64,000 nucleotides of DNA, taken from contig JANYHK010000097.1 in NCBI GenBank assembly GCA_025359105.1, positions 1-64,000 of the forward strand, written 5' to 3'. Source of the DNA: Myxococcales bacterium. GTDB taxonomy: Bacteria > Myxococcota_A > Polyangia > Polyangiales > Polyangiaceae. Both the position numbers and the translations under genes were made by a program. Under the pieces are notes generated by a model. The model saw only the letters and a program-made list of their open reading frames with translations, was not told the DNA's origin and did not search any database. Within the stretch, counting starts at the first letter, position 1; each line of letters starts with the position of its first letter. Positions 24,561 to 34,555 of the stretch are shown in pieces.

Positions 24561-25948
24561 ATGCCCGCACTTCCCTTACGGATGTGGCCTCTCGCCATCG
24601 CCCTCGCGACGCTGCTCGCGACGGCGCTCGCGCACGCCACGCCGTTCGATCTGAGCGGGCGTGACTGGGAGGGGGCGACGGATTTCATCGCGCTCGCGAA
24701 GGCCGAGATCGGCGCCACGCGCGTCGTGCCGACGGGTCAGCTCGATCTGCGCATCTTGAAGCGCGAGGACTCGGTCATCCTCCTGCACCCGGAGAAGACG
24801 CTCGACGTCGAGAGCTTCGCCCGCTTCATGCGCGTGGGCGGGCGCGTGCTCTTGCTCGACGACTACGGGACCGGCGACGCGCTGCTCACGCACTTCGGCC
24901 TCGAGCGTGTGGCGGCGCCGCGGCGGCCCGCCGAGTCCTTGCGAAATAACCCCGCGTTCGCCATCGCAGAGCCGGCGAGCGCGCACCCGGTGGCGAACGA
25001 CGTCGTGAAGGTCGTCACCAACCACGCGACCGGCCTCAAGCACCCGGATCTTTCCGCGGTCCTCAAGATCCGCGGCACCGACGAGCCCGACGTGCTCCTC
25101 GCCGTGGCCGGCGCCGTCGGCCAGGGGCGCCTGCTCGCGGTCGGCGATCCGTCGATCGTGATGAACGACATGCTCCGTTACCCCGGCAACAAGGCGTTCG
25201 CGCGGGGCCTCGTGAAGTACGCGGCCGACGACGACACGTGGGGCAAGCGGACGGGCGGCAAGGTCTACATCGTCTCGGGAGCGTTCGAGCAGCGCGGCAC
25301 GTTCGGCGACGACAGCCTCGGCGACGACTGGCGCGAGCGCCTGCGCAACCTCGAGGACGCGCTCGCGTCGATCCGGAAGGACGGCTTCTCGCCGACGATG
25401 TCGTACGTCTTCGCGGTGATGGTCGGTCTCGGCATCGTCTTGTGGGTCGGCTCGCGCGCGGCGCGCACCCACAAGCCCGTGCAGCCGCGGTTCACGCGTG
25501 GCGTGCCGATGGTCGCGCAGGGGGGCGTCGCCGGGCACGCGGCGGTCATCGGCGCACCGCACACCTCACGCGTGCTCGCGATGCTGGAGCTGAAGTCTGC
25601 GCTCGAGGAGGACCTGTGCGCGATCCTCGGCCTCGAGCGCATGCCCGGGCACGAGGCGCTCCTGATCCAGATGAGCTCCCGCGCGCTCCTCGACACCGAG
25701 GGCCTGCGCGCGCTGAAGGCCATTCTGTTACGACTGTCGAGCATCGAAACGATGGTCCTGAGCCAGCAGTCCTCGCCGCAGGCGGGGAAGGCGGGCCTCG
25801 GCGCCGTCGCCGCGGCCACCCAGCCCATCAAGGACCGCGAGGTCCTCCAGATGGCAGCCACCATCAAGAAGATCTTGCGGAGCGCGCGAGGTCGAGCGGT
25901 AATGAAGAAGAACGTGGACAAATTCGTGGAATACGCAGGCGGGCAGCC

Positions 25949-25952
<4 letters not shown>
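24561..25952 (+). CDS. DUF4350-like membrane protein of a MoxR locus
   Basis: About 463 residues. N-terminal signal or anchor helix (WPLAIALATLLATALAHA). Residues 30-220 resemble the DUF4350 domain (a flavodoxin-like region: REDSVILLHPEKTLDVESFA, GGRVLLLDDYGTGDALL, GRLLAVGDPSIVMNDML). A second membrane helix follows (MSYVFAVMVGLGIVLWVG) and then a cytoplasmic helical tail of about 165 residues. This protein commonly precedes MoxR ATPase and DUF58 genes. Here the next gene is MoxR, overlapping by 4 bp (GTGA). ATG 24561 is used; TTG 24558 directly precedes it, and ATG 24582 is a weaker alternative. Confidence 0.75.
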
Positions 25953-26917
<965 letters not shown>

Positions 26918-26948
26918 CGTCGGCACCAGAACGGGAGCGCGGCGCGGC

Positions 26949-27296
26949 GTGAATCCGAATCCGTACACGGGCTGGTCGGCGGCGCCAGGCGTCATGGACC
27001 TCAACATGACGTACGTAGCCCTCGCGTACCTGAACGCGATCGCGACGCCGCGCGTGACGATCGACGGCTACCCGCACGCGCGCCCGTGGGGCCGGCACCT
27101 CTTCGAGCTTCCGCCCGGGCAGCACGACGTGCACGTCACGTTCACGTACCTGTTCTTCGACGCGTGCCCGGCGCGGATCCTCGTGCCGATCTACCCGGGG
27201 CACACGACGTCGGTGCTCTACGAGGCGCCGTACTTCCGGTTCATCGCCGGGACGATGCGCGTCCTGCGCACCGTGCCGAACGCGCCGTCGTACTGA
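26949..27296 (+). CDS. Conserved hypothetical protein, small beta-domain
   Basis: 115 residues starting MNPNPYTGWSAAPGVMDLNM. The centre reads VTIDGYPHARPWGRHLFELP, then PGQHDVHVTFTYLFF and the end APYFRFIAGTMRVL. The pattern of a short strand, a W-G turn, P-P-G-x-H and another strand resembles PEGA-like or carboxypeptidase-regulatory folds. No signal peptide is visible. It sits 31 bp after moxR on the same strand, so it may be part of that operon. The GTG start is at 26949. Function unknown. Confidence 0.6.
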   Translation: MNPNPYTGWSAAPGVMDLNMTYVALAYLNAIATPRVTIDGYPHARPWGRHLFELPPGQHDVHVTFTYLFFDACPARILVPIYPGHTTSVLYEAPYFRFIAGTMRVLRTVPNAPSY

Positions 27297-27312
27297 CCGC
27301 GGCCCCATCGCT

Positions 27313-27353
27313 TGTCCGAGGCCTCGGACAGTCCGTGTCCGCGGCGTCGGACA
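27313..27353. promoter_or_regulatory. Tandem palindromes TGTCCG-N6-CGGACA
   Basis: Two sites share the same arms. TGTCCGAGGCCTCGGACA at 27313-27330 is a perfect 18-bp palindrome; TGTCCGCGGCGTCGGACA at 27336-27353 keeps both 6-bp arms. Their centres are 23 bp apart, about two helical turns, as expected for two dimers bound on the same face. They lie 17 bp after the preceding gene and about 160-190 bp upstream of the lipoprotein gene start. A binding site for a dimeric regulator is favoured over a terminator because no T-tract follows. Confidence 0.6.
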
Positions 27354-27472
27354 GTCGAGGGGAGCCCGACGCATCGGCGATCCATGGACACCCGCGACGG
27401 AAAAATACGGATTTTGGCTGAATTCGGAGGCGACTGGACGCGGGCACGCGCAGCGGGAACGCGCGCACCGGG

Positions 27473-27487
27473 TGGCACGCTTCGCGC
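27473..27487 (+). promoter_or_regulatory. Candidate sigma-54 (-24/-12) promoter
   Basis: TGGCACG (27473-27479) matches the -24 element. GC at 27486-27487 follows the GG after exactly 10 bases, as required. The -12 box is GCGC instead of TTGC, so the match is partial. Start of transcription would be about 27499, right before the AGGAGG ribosome-binding site at 27501. The tandem palindromes lie at the right distance to be upstream activator sites. Confidence 0.4.
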
Positions 27488-27515
27488 TTATGTCGGTGTC
27501 AGGAGGAACGCCGAA

Positions 27516-28436
27516 ATGAACACTCGCCACTCCATTTCTTTCGGGATCGCATCGCTTGGTTTTTTCTCGCTCGTCGCTTGCTCGGGCAGCCCCGGCGAGG
27601 ACGCCGCGTCCACGGAGCAGACCGACGAGGAGCTCTCCATCGAGTCGTCGGAGGCCGCGCACGCGATGCCGACGAAGCAGGGCGGCATCGCGGCGGCCCC
27701 GCAGATGAGCGCGGTCGCGGCCGCATCGGCGAACGTGCGGTACCGCGGCGGGAAGGTGATCCCGGCAGTGAAGATCGTGTCGGTCTACTGGGGCAACCAC
27801 GTGCAGTTCACGGGCTTGCTCGACATCTTCTACGAGACGATCCCGAAGAGCACCTACTTCGATTGGCTCTACGAGTACAACACGCCCAAGCAGTCGATCG
27901 GGCGCGGCTCGTTCCTCAACAGCGTCACGCTCTCGCCGAGCACGTCGTCGACGAAGCTCTCCGACGGGACGATCCGCAAGGAGCTCTCGAAGCAGATCGG
28001 CTCGCACGTCCTCCCGGCGCCCGACGGCGTGAACACGCTCTACATGGTCCACTTCCCGCCCGGCGTCGCGATCAGCGGCCCCAGTGGCACCGGCGACTCG
28101 TGCAAGGACTTTTGCGCGTACCACAGCGCGTTCAAGCGCTCCGGCAAGATGGTCTACTACGGCATCCACCCGGACTTCGGCTCCGGCGGTTGCGAGAACG
28201 TCTGCGGCGGCGGCACCTCGTGGGAGAACCTGACGGAGGCGGCGTCGCACGAGATGATGGAGGCCGTCACCGATCCGATCCCCGGCAAGGGTTGGTACGA
28301 CGACCACGCCGGCGAGATCGGCGATCTCTGCGCGTACCAGACGACCTGGGTGAGCGGCTTCAAGGTGCAGCTCGAGTGGTCGCAGCGCCGAAGCGCGTGC
28401 GTGTCGGCGCGGGATCCGGATCACACGCGGTACTGA
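27516..28436 (+). CDS. Secreted lipoprotein with HEMMEAVTDP motif
   Basis: 306 residues. AGGAGG lies 9 bases before the ATG. The signal peptide has a lipobox (LGFFSLVACSGS). The mature N-terminus is acidic (TEQTDEELSIESSEAAH), then a core starts at VRYRGGKVIPAVKIVSVYWG. The C-terminal half contains ASHEMMEAVTDP and GWYDDHAGEIGDLC, plus Cys pairs (CKDFC, CENVC). The H-E-x(3)-EAVTDP...GEIGD pattern is known to me from secreted bacterial proteins that resemble metalloproteases; zinc binding by the His/Glu residues is possible but not proven. It leads a short same-strand series that ends with an FHA sigma-54 activator. Confidence 0.75.
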   Translation: MNTRHSISFGIASLGFFSLVACSGSPGEDAASTEQTDEELSIESSEAAHAMPTKQGGIAAAPQMSAVAAASANVRYRGGKVIPAVKIVSVYWGNHVQFTGLLDIFYETIPKSTYFDWLYEYNTPKQSIGRGSFLNSVTLSPSTSSTKLSDGTIRKELSKQIGSHVLPAPDGVNTLYMVHFPPGVAISGPSGTGDSCKDFCAYHSAFKRSGKMVYYGIHPDFGSGGCENVCGGGTSWENLTEAASHEMMEAVTDPIPGKGWYDDHAGEIGDLCAYQTTWVSGFKVQLEWSQRRSACVSARDPDHTRY

Positions 28437-28512
28437 GCGCCCGAGCGCAGTCCCCACGCGCCCGGCGTTCGCGAGGACCTTGGCCCATTCATCCACACGT
28501 GACGAGGAACGC

Positions 28513-29136
28513 ATGACCATGACGACCACTTCGCGACTCCGTCTACTCACGCTCACCTTGACGGCGGCGACCGCGCTCGCTTCAGCCGGCTGCTCGTCGG
28601 CGAGCGACTCCGAGCCCGCCGAGGAGGACGTCGGGGCCGAGTCGGCGGCCCTCAGCCACAACGGCGTCTGCGACATGAACGATCTCGTCACCCCCCAGTG
28701 CTCGTTCCTCGCGTTCGGCATCGCGTGGAACGCGCCGGTCGGCCCGCGCAGGACGATGATCGAACGCGGCCTCCGCTGGCTCGACATGGGCGTTCCCTAC
28801 TCGAAGTACCGCTCGACCGACGGGTACCGGCAGGACTGCTCCGGCTCGGTGAGCATGGAATGGGAGCTCGGCGCGAGCCCGACGACGTGGCAGTTCGCGC
28901 CGTACGGCCACGCCTATTCGTACCGGCTCGGCTCGCTCGACGATCTCGAGCCAGGCGACGCCCTGAACCGTGTCTCGCCCCGCGGCCACATCGTGCTCTT
29001 CGCGCAATGGGGCGACGAGACGCACCAGTCGTTCTTCGTCCTCGAAGAGGCGGCGCCGGGCCACCTCATGCAGATCCGGACGATGTCGCGGGCGGACGCC
29101 CGACACTACGCACCGATCCGGAAGAACGGGCTTTGA
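28513..29136 (+). CDS. NlpC/P60-like lipoprotein, putative peptidoglycan hydrolase
   Basis: 207 residues. GAGGAA precedes the ATG closely. The signal peptide ends ALASAGCSS. The core fits an NlpC/P60-like papain fold: GVPYSKYRSTDGYRQDCSGS supplies the catalytic Cys in DCSG, LDDLEPGDALNR is the conserved LxPGD strand, and RGHIVLFAQW supplies the His. Such enzymes cleave peptide links in peptidoglycan or related amide bonds. It follows the HEMMEAVTDP lipoprotein gene by 76 bp and precedes the sigma-54 activator gene by 30 bp. Confidence 0.75.
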   Translation: MTMTTTSRLRLLTLTLTAATALASAGCSSASDSEPAEEDVGAESAALSHNGVCDMNDLVTPQCSFLAFGIAWNAPVGPRRTMIERGLRWLDMGVPYSKYRSTDGYRQDCSGSVSMEWELGASPTTWQFAPYGHAYSYRLGSLDDLEPGDALNRVSPRGHIVLFAQWGDETHQSFFVLEEAAPGHLMQIRTMSRADARHYAPIRKNGL

Positions 29137-29166
29137 GAAGCGGGTCCCTCTTGCTGCGGGAGCGTC

Positions 29167-30555
29167 ATGAGCATGGTACGTTTTGCAGACGTGTCCGGAT
29201 ACGATCGCACGAAGGCCGATCCGCGCGTCGCGGCCCTGCGCGTTCGCGAGGCGTCGATCGAGCAGGGGACGCCCATCGTCCGGGTGCGGGTCGAGGGCAC
29301 CGCTGCGGTGACTGTCGGGAGCGGCGAGAGCGCCGATCTGCGCATCACCGACGACGAGACGGTGTCGCGACTTCACGCGCGCTTCATGTTGACCGAGGGC
29401 GGTGTCCTCGTCGTCGACGAAGGGAGCCGCAACGGAACGTGGATCGGCCAGGTTCGCCTGCAGCGGGCGACGGTGTCGGAGGACACGCGCGTGCGGGTCG
29501 GCAACACGACGCTGTCGATCCGCATCGACGAGGAGGCGAAGGCCCTTCCGCTGAGCCGGCGAACGCGCATGGGCGACGCCATCGGTTTCTCACCGGAGAT
29601 GCGCCACGTCTTCTCTCTCCTCGAGCGCGTGGCCGCCGCCGACGTCACTGTGCTCCTGGAAGGCGAGAGCGGCGTCGGCAAGGAGGTGCTCACGCGCGCG
29701 CTACACTCCTTCTCTCCGCGCAAGGACGCGCCGCTCGTCACGATCGACTGCGGCGCCATCCCCAGGGATCTCATCGAGAGCGAGCTGTTCGGTCATGAGC
29801 GCGGCTCGTTCACCGGCGCCACGCAAGCGCGTCGCGGTCTGTTCGAGCAGGCCGACGGCGGGACGATCTTCCTCGACGAGATCGGTGAGCTGCCCCTCGA
29901 TCTGCAGCCGAAGCTGCTGCGCGTGCTCGAGAGCCGCGAAGTGCGCCCCGTCGGCTCGAACGCGGTGCGGCACGTCGACGTCCGGGTCGTCGCCGCGACC
30001 AACCGGAACCTGGCCGACGAGGTTCGACGCGGCGCCTTCCGCCAGGACCTGTTCTACCGGCTGTCGGTCGCGCGGGTGCGCATCCCGCCGCTCCGGGATC
30101 GCGCGTCGGACGTCGACGTCCTCGCCACGTCGTTCTACCGAGAGGTCCTCCGCAACGAGAGCGCCGCTTTGCCACCCGATGTCCTCGATCTGCTGCGCTC
30201 GTACCGCTGGCCGGGCAACGTGCGCGAGCTCCGCAACGTCGTCAGCAGGTACGCGCTGCTCGGCTTCTCGGGGCGCGCGCTCTTCGACGAGCAATCGCCG
30301 GATTCCCGCGGAGGCGCGGATGCGGCGGCCGCGGCGGCGTCTGCGGCAGCGGACTGGCAGGGGCGGCCCTACCATCAGGCGCGGCAGGTCGTCCTCGATC
30401 GGTTCGAGGTCGAGTTCACCAAGGACGCGATGGAGCGGGCCAACGGCGTCATGCTGCGCGCCGCCGAGCTCGCGGGGATGGCGCGTTCGAGCTTCTACCG
30501 CCTCGTCGAGAAGCACGGAATACGAGACCTGCAGGATCCCGAACAGGAGCGGTGA
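29167..30555 (+). CDS. FHA-domain sigma-54-dependent transcriptional activator
   Basis: 462 residues. The FHA domain (about 37-122) has [12 protein letters not shown], the phosphothreonine-binding SRLHARF and SRNGTWI. The AAA+ domain (about 137-365) has Walker A GESGVGKE (166-173), Walker [10 protein letters not shown], and the sigma-54 contact loop GSFTGA at 213-218, with Ser for the usual Ala. The C-terminal helix-turn-helix is [20 protein letters not shown]. There is no receiver domain, so control is expected through a phosphorylated partner recognised by FHA. The kinase/TPR-PEGA pair is convergent just downstream. It is only 30 bp after the NlpC-like gene and probably co-transcribed. Confidence 0.93.
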   Translation: MSMVRFADVSGYDRTKADPRVAALRVREASIEQGTPIVRVRVEGTAAVTVGSGESADLRITDDETVSRLHARFMLTEGGVLVVDEGSRNGTWIGQVRLQRATVSEDTRVRVGNTTLSIRIDEEAKALPLSRRTRMGDAIGFSPEMRHVFSLLERVAAADVTVLLEGESGVGKEVLTRALHSFSPRKDAPLVTIDCGAIPRDLIESELFGHERGSFTGATQARRGLFEQADGGTIFLDEIGELPLDLQPKLLRVLESREVRPVGSNAVRHVDVRVVAATNRNLADEVRRGAFRQDLFYRLSVARVRIPPLRDRASDVDVLATSFYREVLRNESAALPPDVLDLLRSYRWPGNVRELRNVVSRYALLGFSGRALFDEQSPDSRGGADAAAAAASAAADWQGRPYHQARQVVLDRFEVEFTKDAMERANGVMLRAAELAGMARSSFYRLVEKHGIRDLQDPEQER

Positions 30556-30583
30556 CGCACCGTCGTTTCCGTACGAAGGGTCG

Positions 30584-31498
30584 TCAGAACGAGGCGCCGG
30601 CAAAGACGCCGGTGCCGCTCGTGCCGAGCGAGATGGACGTCTTCGGGGTCGGCCAGAAGTAGAGCGCCGCGCCGGCCGCGACGAGCACGCCCCCGCCGAC
30701 GAGCGCGACGGTCGAGATCGTCGACCACGTCCGCGCCCGATCGTTGGGATCGCTGGCGAGAGGCCCGCAATGGTCGGGGTACGAAGGGCACTGGGCCTTC
30801 GCGTCGGCGAGGGCGCCGTTCGCCACGAGGGCAGAGACCACGCCGAAGGCGACGCCCGCCACGCCGACCCCGCCCACCACGAGCCCAAGGGTGCGCGTCG
30901 GCAGAGGCTCCCGTCGGGCGTCCTCCGTGGCGCGGGCGGGTGCCTCCAGCGTCGGGAGGGTCACCGTCGCGGCGCCGCGCACGACGACGGACGTGGTGAA
31001 CGGGCGCCGCTCCGGCGCATCGGCAGCGATCACGTGCGTGCCCGGCTCGACGGCGAAGGGCACGCCGAGCGCGGACGGCGCGAGGGGCGCACCATCGAGG
31101 GTGACGCGCAACGTGCCCTGGTTCGGTCCGCGCTGGACCGTCAGCTTGGGGAGGACGGCGTCGAGGCTCGCCACGTGCTCGTCGGCGATCTTCTTCCAGT
31201 CGGCGCGACCGCGCGCGGCTGCGGCGGTCGATGCCCGACGAAACGCCTCGAGCGCGAGCACACGGCGCTCGCTCTTTTCGTAGCAGGCCGCCAGATTGAG
31301 CAGCGTCCCCGCGGCGGGCTCGAGCCGCGCGCTCTCCTCGAGCTTGGGGCACGCCTCCGACACGCGTCCCGCGTCGAGCAGCGATACGCCTTCGTCGAAC
31401 AGCGCGCCCGCGTCGCTCGCGAGCACCGGAGCGGCCGCGAGCACCGTCGAGAGAGCCGTCGCCAGCCCCAATCCTGCGGCGATGGGCGGCTTCATCAT
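30584..31498 (-). CDS. TPR and PEGA-like protein with two C-terminal membrane helices
   Basis: 304 residues. Signal peptide (LATALSTVLAAAPVLAS), then TPR-like helices (LFDEGVSLLDAGRVSEACPK, AGTLLNLAACYEKSERRVLA), then a PEGA-like beta-domain (GTLRVTLDGAPLAPSALG, PFAVEPGTHVIAADAP). Two hydrophobic helices at the end (LGLVVGGVGVAGVAFGVVSA and STVALVGGGVLVAAGAALYF) flank a short Cys-containing loop. Its ATG overlaps the stop of the upstream kinase gene, so it is a dedicated partner. The protein at 57400-58257 has the same domain order and the same genetic position. Confidence 0.8.
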   Translation of the reverse strand: MMKPPIAAGLGLATALSTVLAAAPVLASDAGALFDEGVSLLDAGRVSEACPKLEESARLEPAAGTLLNLAACYEKSERRVLALEAFRRASTAAAARGRADWKKIADEHVASLDAVLPKLTVQRGPNQGTLRVTLDGAPLAPSALGVPFAVEPGTHVIAADAPERRPFTTSVVVRGAATVTLPTLEAPARATEDARREPLPTRTLGLVVGGVGVAGVAFGVVSALVANGALADAKAQCPSYPDHCGPLASDPNDRARTWSTISTVALVGGGVLVAAGAALYFWPTPKTSISLGTSGTGVFAGASF

Positions 31499-32994
31499 CG
31501 CTCGTGCGTCAGCGCTCCGCCGCTGCCGGGCGGGCTCGGGTCGGGTTTAGGACCAGGCGGCGTGGGTCGCCCAGCCGGCCGCCTGCCGCCCGGGCGCGGA
31601 GTCACCTGCGCGGGCTGCGATGTCACCGAGGGCTGTGCCGTCGAAACGCTCGCGGTAGGCGCGCTCGCCGCGGCGGATGACGGCGGATCGGGCACGGGGA
31701 GGCCGGCTGCGGCGGACGATGCCGGCGGGGTCTCCGCCGAGGCCGCGGGCAACGGGAGGGGGTCGGGTTCCGGATGACGAAGACGCAAGACCATCAGGAT
31801 ACCAGCGATCACCATCACCGCCGCCAGCGCGATCGCCGCGCCTATTCGCGCGGGGCTGAAGGCGAGCGACGCGACCGGCGCGGACGGCGGAGCGAACGGC
31901 GGAGCGATCTGCGTCGCGGCGGTCGCCATGCCCCCGAGCAGCTCGGCGGCGGGCAGCGCCAGCGTCTTCTTTCGAACGTCGGGCTGCGGCGTCATGCGGA
32001 TCGTCGCCGAGATGGGCGCCCGCGACGCCGCACCGTGAGCGAGCACCGTCGGCGTGACGGGAGCGATCGTGATGGGCGGCTCGGCGGCCGCGCTCGCGCC
32101 GTCCTCGCGGCTCTCGCGCGCCCTCCGCAGGTGAAGCAGCCGCTCGATGACGTCCGGCAGGGCGAGCCGCCGCGCCACGTCCTTCTGCAGGCAACCATGA
32201 ATCAGCGCGACGACCTCGGGCGGGAGATCGCTCCGGTGCCGCTCGATCGGGGTCGGCTCGTTCGTGTAGACCTTCACGCTCAGCTCGAAGAACGACTCGG
32301 CTTCGTAAGGCGTGCGCCCGGTGAGCGCGTTGTAGAGCGTCGCGCCGAGCGACCACACGTCGGCCTTGGGCGTCACCCCGAAGCGCGTGTCGAGCTGCTC
32401 GGGCGGCATGTACCAGGGCGTACCGATCATCGACCCCGTCGTCGTGAGCGCCTGTCCGCCGAACGTCGAGCCGTCGACCTTGGCGATGCCGAAGTCGAGG
32501 ACCTTCGCCCACCTCCTGCCGTTCGGATCCTCGACGACGAACACGTTGGCGGGCTTCAGGTCGCGGTGGATGATGCCGCGCGCGTGCGCTTCGGTGAGGG
32601 CCTCGCAGACCTCGAGCGCGATGTCGAGCACGGCGTTCATGCCGAGCGCGCGCTCGTCGACCAGCGTCGAGAGGTTCTTGCCGACCAGGTGCTCCATGAC
32701 GATGAACGGCGCTCCGGCGCTCGTCCGACCGACGTCGAAGATCCGCGCGACGTGCTCGCTGCTCAGGGCGACCGAGGCGCGCGCCTCACGGTCGAATCGG
32801 GCGACCGCCTCCTCACTCCCGACCAGCTCCTGCCGCAGCACCTTGATCGCGACGAGCTGGTGACTGCCCACATCCCGGGCGCGGAAGACGACCCCCATTC
32901 CGCCGTGGCCGAGGACGGACTCGACGACGTACTTGCCCCCGAGGAGCTCACCTTCCAAACTGGAAAGTTCGGGGAGTTCGGGTTCCTGCTGCAT
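31495..32994 (-). CDS. Membrane Ser/Thr protein kinase
   Basis: 499 residues. Complete kinase domain (about 20-290): LGHGGMGVVF, VAIKVL, HRDLKPAN, DFGIAK, and a PPEQ in place of APEQ, as often seen in Myxococcota. A linker of about 90 residues leads to one membrane helix (IGAAIALAAVMVIAGILMVL), then a Pro/Ala/Ser-rich C-terminal tail of about 100 residues outside the membrane. No sensor domain is recognisable in the tail. It is coupled to the TPR-PEGA gene (ATGA overlap) and divergent from the MopE-like gene (57 bp). Confidence 0.92.
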   Translation of the reverse strand: MQQEPELPELSSLEGELLGGKYVVESVLGHGGMGVVFRARDVGSHQLVAIKVLRQELVGSEEAVARFDREARASVALSSEHVARIFDVGRTSAGAPFIVMEHLVGKNLSTLVDERALGMNAVLDIALEVCEALTEAHARGIIHRDLKPANVFVVEDPNGRRWAKVLDFGIAKVDGSTFGGQALTTTGSMIGTPWYMPPEQLDTRFGVTPKADVWSLGATLYNALTGRTPYEAESFFELSVKVYTNEPTPIERHRSDLPPEVVALIHGCLQKDVARRLALPDVIERLLHLRRARESREDGASAAAEPPITIAPVTPTVLAHGAASRAPISATIRMTPQPDVRKKTLALPAAELLGGMATAATQIAPPFAPPSAPVASLAFSPARIGAAIALAAVMVIAGILMVLRLRHPEPDPLPLPAASAETPPASSAAAGLPVPDPPSSAAASAPTASVSTAQPSVTSQPAQVTPRPGGRRPAGRPTPPGPKPDPSPPGSGGALTHER

Positions 32995-33051
32995 CCGCTC
33001 ACTCGCATGCTAGCGCGCCGCCGGTAGACACATGGAAGAGTCAGGCAAGAA

Positions 33052-34413
33052 ATGGTCGACATGCGAAGAGCCCGTGGCGTGAAGGTCGGTGCCGTCCTGG
33101 CGGCGGGTGCGGCGGCGCTGACGCTGGCTGCAGCGTGCGGGCCGCTCCTCGGGGTCAAGGAGATCACGATCGATTCGACGGACGACACGCCGATCCCTGA
33201 CGCGGCCGTCCTCGCCGAAGCGGGGGCCGACAGCGGAGCCGAGGGCGGAGGTGGGGGCTGCACGTTCGCGGCCGATTGCCCGGCGCTGACGACGACGCCT
33301 GCGAAGTGCGCCGTCTCCGAGTGCTCGGCGGGCAAATGTGTGTATCATGCAATCGACAAGGATCAGGACGGCCACCCGACGACGCGATGCGAGGTGAGTC
33401 AAGGGATCGTCGTCGAGATCACCCTCGGCGACGACTGCGACGACGGGACGGCGCAGCTCTACCCCGGCCACCCCATGGACTGCGCCGAGGGCCCGGACGG
33501 GGGAGTCCTGACGTTCCCCGGCGGCCAGCCGGTCGGGGCGTGCAAGTTCGGAAAGAAGTCGTGTCTCGCCGACGGCACCGTGTCGCCGTGCGTCGGCGCC
33601 GTGGGCCCGACGCCGGTGACCTCCTGCACGCCGACCATCGACGAGGCGTGCACCGGCAACGCCACGGAAGGATGCACGTGCACGACGGGCCAGACGACCC
33701 CGTGCGGCACGTCGTCGGTCGGCGTCTGCGTGAAGGGCATCTCGACCTGCCTCGCGAACAACACGTTCGGTCCTTGCGTGGGAAACATAGAGCCCGGTCC
33801 GCGAAACTGCGCGGCCGCGACCGACAACGACTGCAACGGCGCGGGCGACAACGGCGAGGCCGCGTGCCAGTGTCCGGGCGGCGGCGCGCCTGGCACCGCG
33901 CGCGCCTGCAACACCCATCCGCAGGACGGCACCGGCGCGTGCGTGCCCGGGTCCCAGACCTGCACGCCGAGCGGCTCTTCGTCGGCGTACTCGGCGTGCA
34001 GCGGCGACGTCGGTCCGCAGGCCGAGGTGTGCGACGGCGTGGACCGCGATTGCAACGGGATCGCTGGCGTGAACGAGCCTGCCGATCCCGCCCCGCAGCC
34101 GCCGGTGTCCACTGTCGCGACCATGAACTGCACGAAGGTCTTCCGCTGCCCCAACGGTCGCGGCGCGCTCTACTACCGAAACGGCGTGGGGTGGACCAAC
34201 TTCGCTGGCACGAACACCGTGTGGACGGGCTACGCGCCGCAAGGCAGCTACTCCGCGGGAACCTTCCCGCCCGGCACGTACAGAATTTCGCGCGACGGCA
34301 CCGGTACCAAGATGGGGCCGGTCACGGTGGCGTCGGCGTGCTGCGGCGCCGGGGGATGCCCGACGGCGAACGTGTACTCGGACGGCGCGGGGCAGTTCTA
34401 CACGCTGCCTTAG
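33052..34413 (+). CDS. MopE-like Cys-rich lipoprotein
   Basis: 453 residues. The signal peptide ends LTLAAACGP. Thirty or so Cys are spread over repeated modules: GDDCDDG, TDNDCNG and CDGVDRDCNG are metal-binding MopE-type motifs; TGQTTPCGTSSVGVCVKG-like modules (G-x-C-x-x-G-x-x-T-C) alternate with them. The C-terminal 100 residues are a separate beta domain with a Cys pair (SACCGAGGCP). Such proteins are exported, calcium- or metal-binding surface proteins in Myxococcota. The start could also be ATG 33061; both keep the signal peptide. It is divergent from the membrane kinase gene. Confidence 0.8.
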   Translation: MVDMRRARGVKVGAVLAAGAAALTLAAACGPLLGVKEITIDSTDDTPIPDAAVLAEAGADSGAEGGGGGCTFAADCPALTTTPAKCAVSECSAGKCVYHAIDKDQDGHPTTRCEVSQGIVVEITLGDDCDDGTAQLYPGHPMDCAEGPDGGVLTFPGGQPVGACKFGKKSCLADGTVSPCVGAVGPTPVTSCTPTIDEACTGNATEGCTCTTGQTTPCGTSSVGVCVKGISTCLANNTFGPCVGNIEPGPRNCAAATDNDCNGAGDNGEAACQCPGGGAPGTARACNTHPQDGTGACVPGSQTCTPSGSSSAYSACSGDVGPQAEVCDGVDRDCNGIAGVNEPADPAPQPPVSTVATMNCTKVFRCPNGRGALYYRNGVGWTNFAGTNTVWTGYAPQGSYSAGTFPPGTYRISRDGTGTKMGPVTVASACCGAGGCPTANVYSDGAGQFYTLP

Positions 34414-34429
34414 TGCCTTTGTGCTGCTG

Positions 34430-34463
34430 AAACCCTGGCGGGTTTCCCCAGGCGGAGCCTGGG
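34430..34463. terminator. Two adjacent hairpins between convergent genes
   Basis: AAACCC-TGGC-GGGTTT (34430-34445) is a perfect 6-bp stem with a 4-base loop; its 3' arm ends in TTT. CCCAGGC-GGA-GCCTGGG (34447-34463) is a perfect 7-bp stem. They stand between the MopE-like stop (34413) and the response-regulator stop (34556), as expected for terminators that serve both strands. Confidence 0.55.
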
Positions 34464-34555
34464 ACCCCTTCCGCCCCGCTTCGCGGATCGTGCTGCGCAC
34501 GCGGATGGGAGAGGGTGACTCCTCTCTCTCTCGCGCGCGCGCTATTGCGCGGCGA

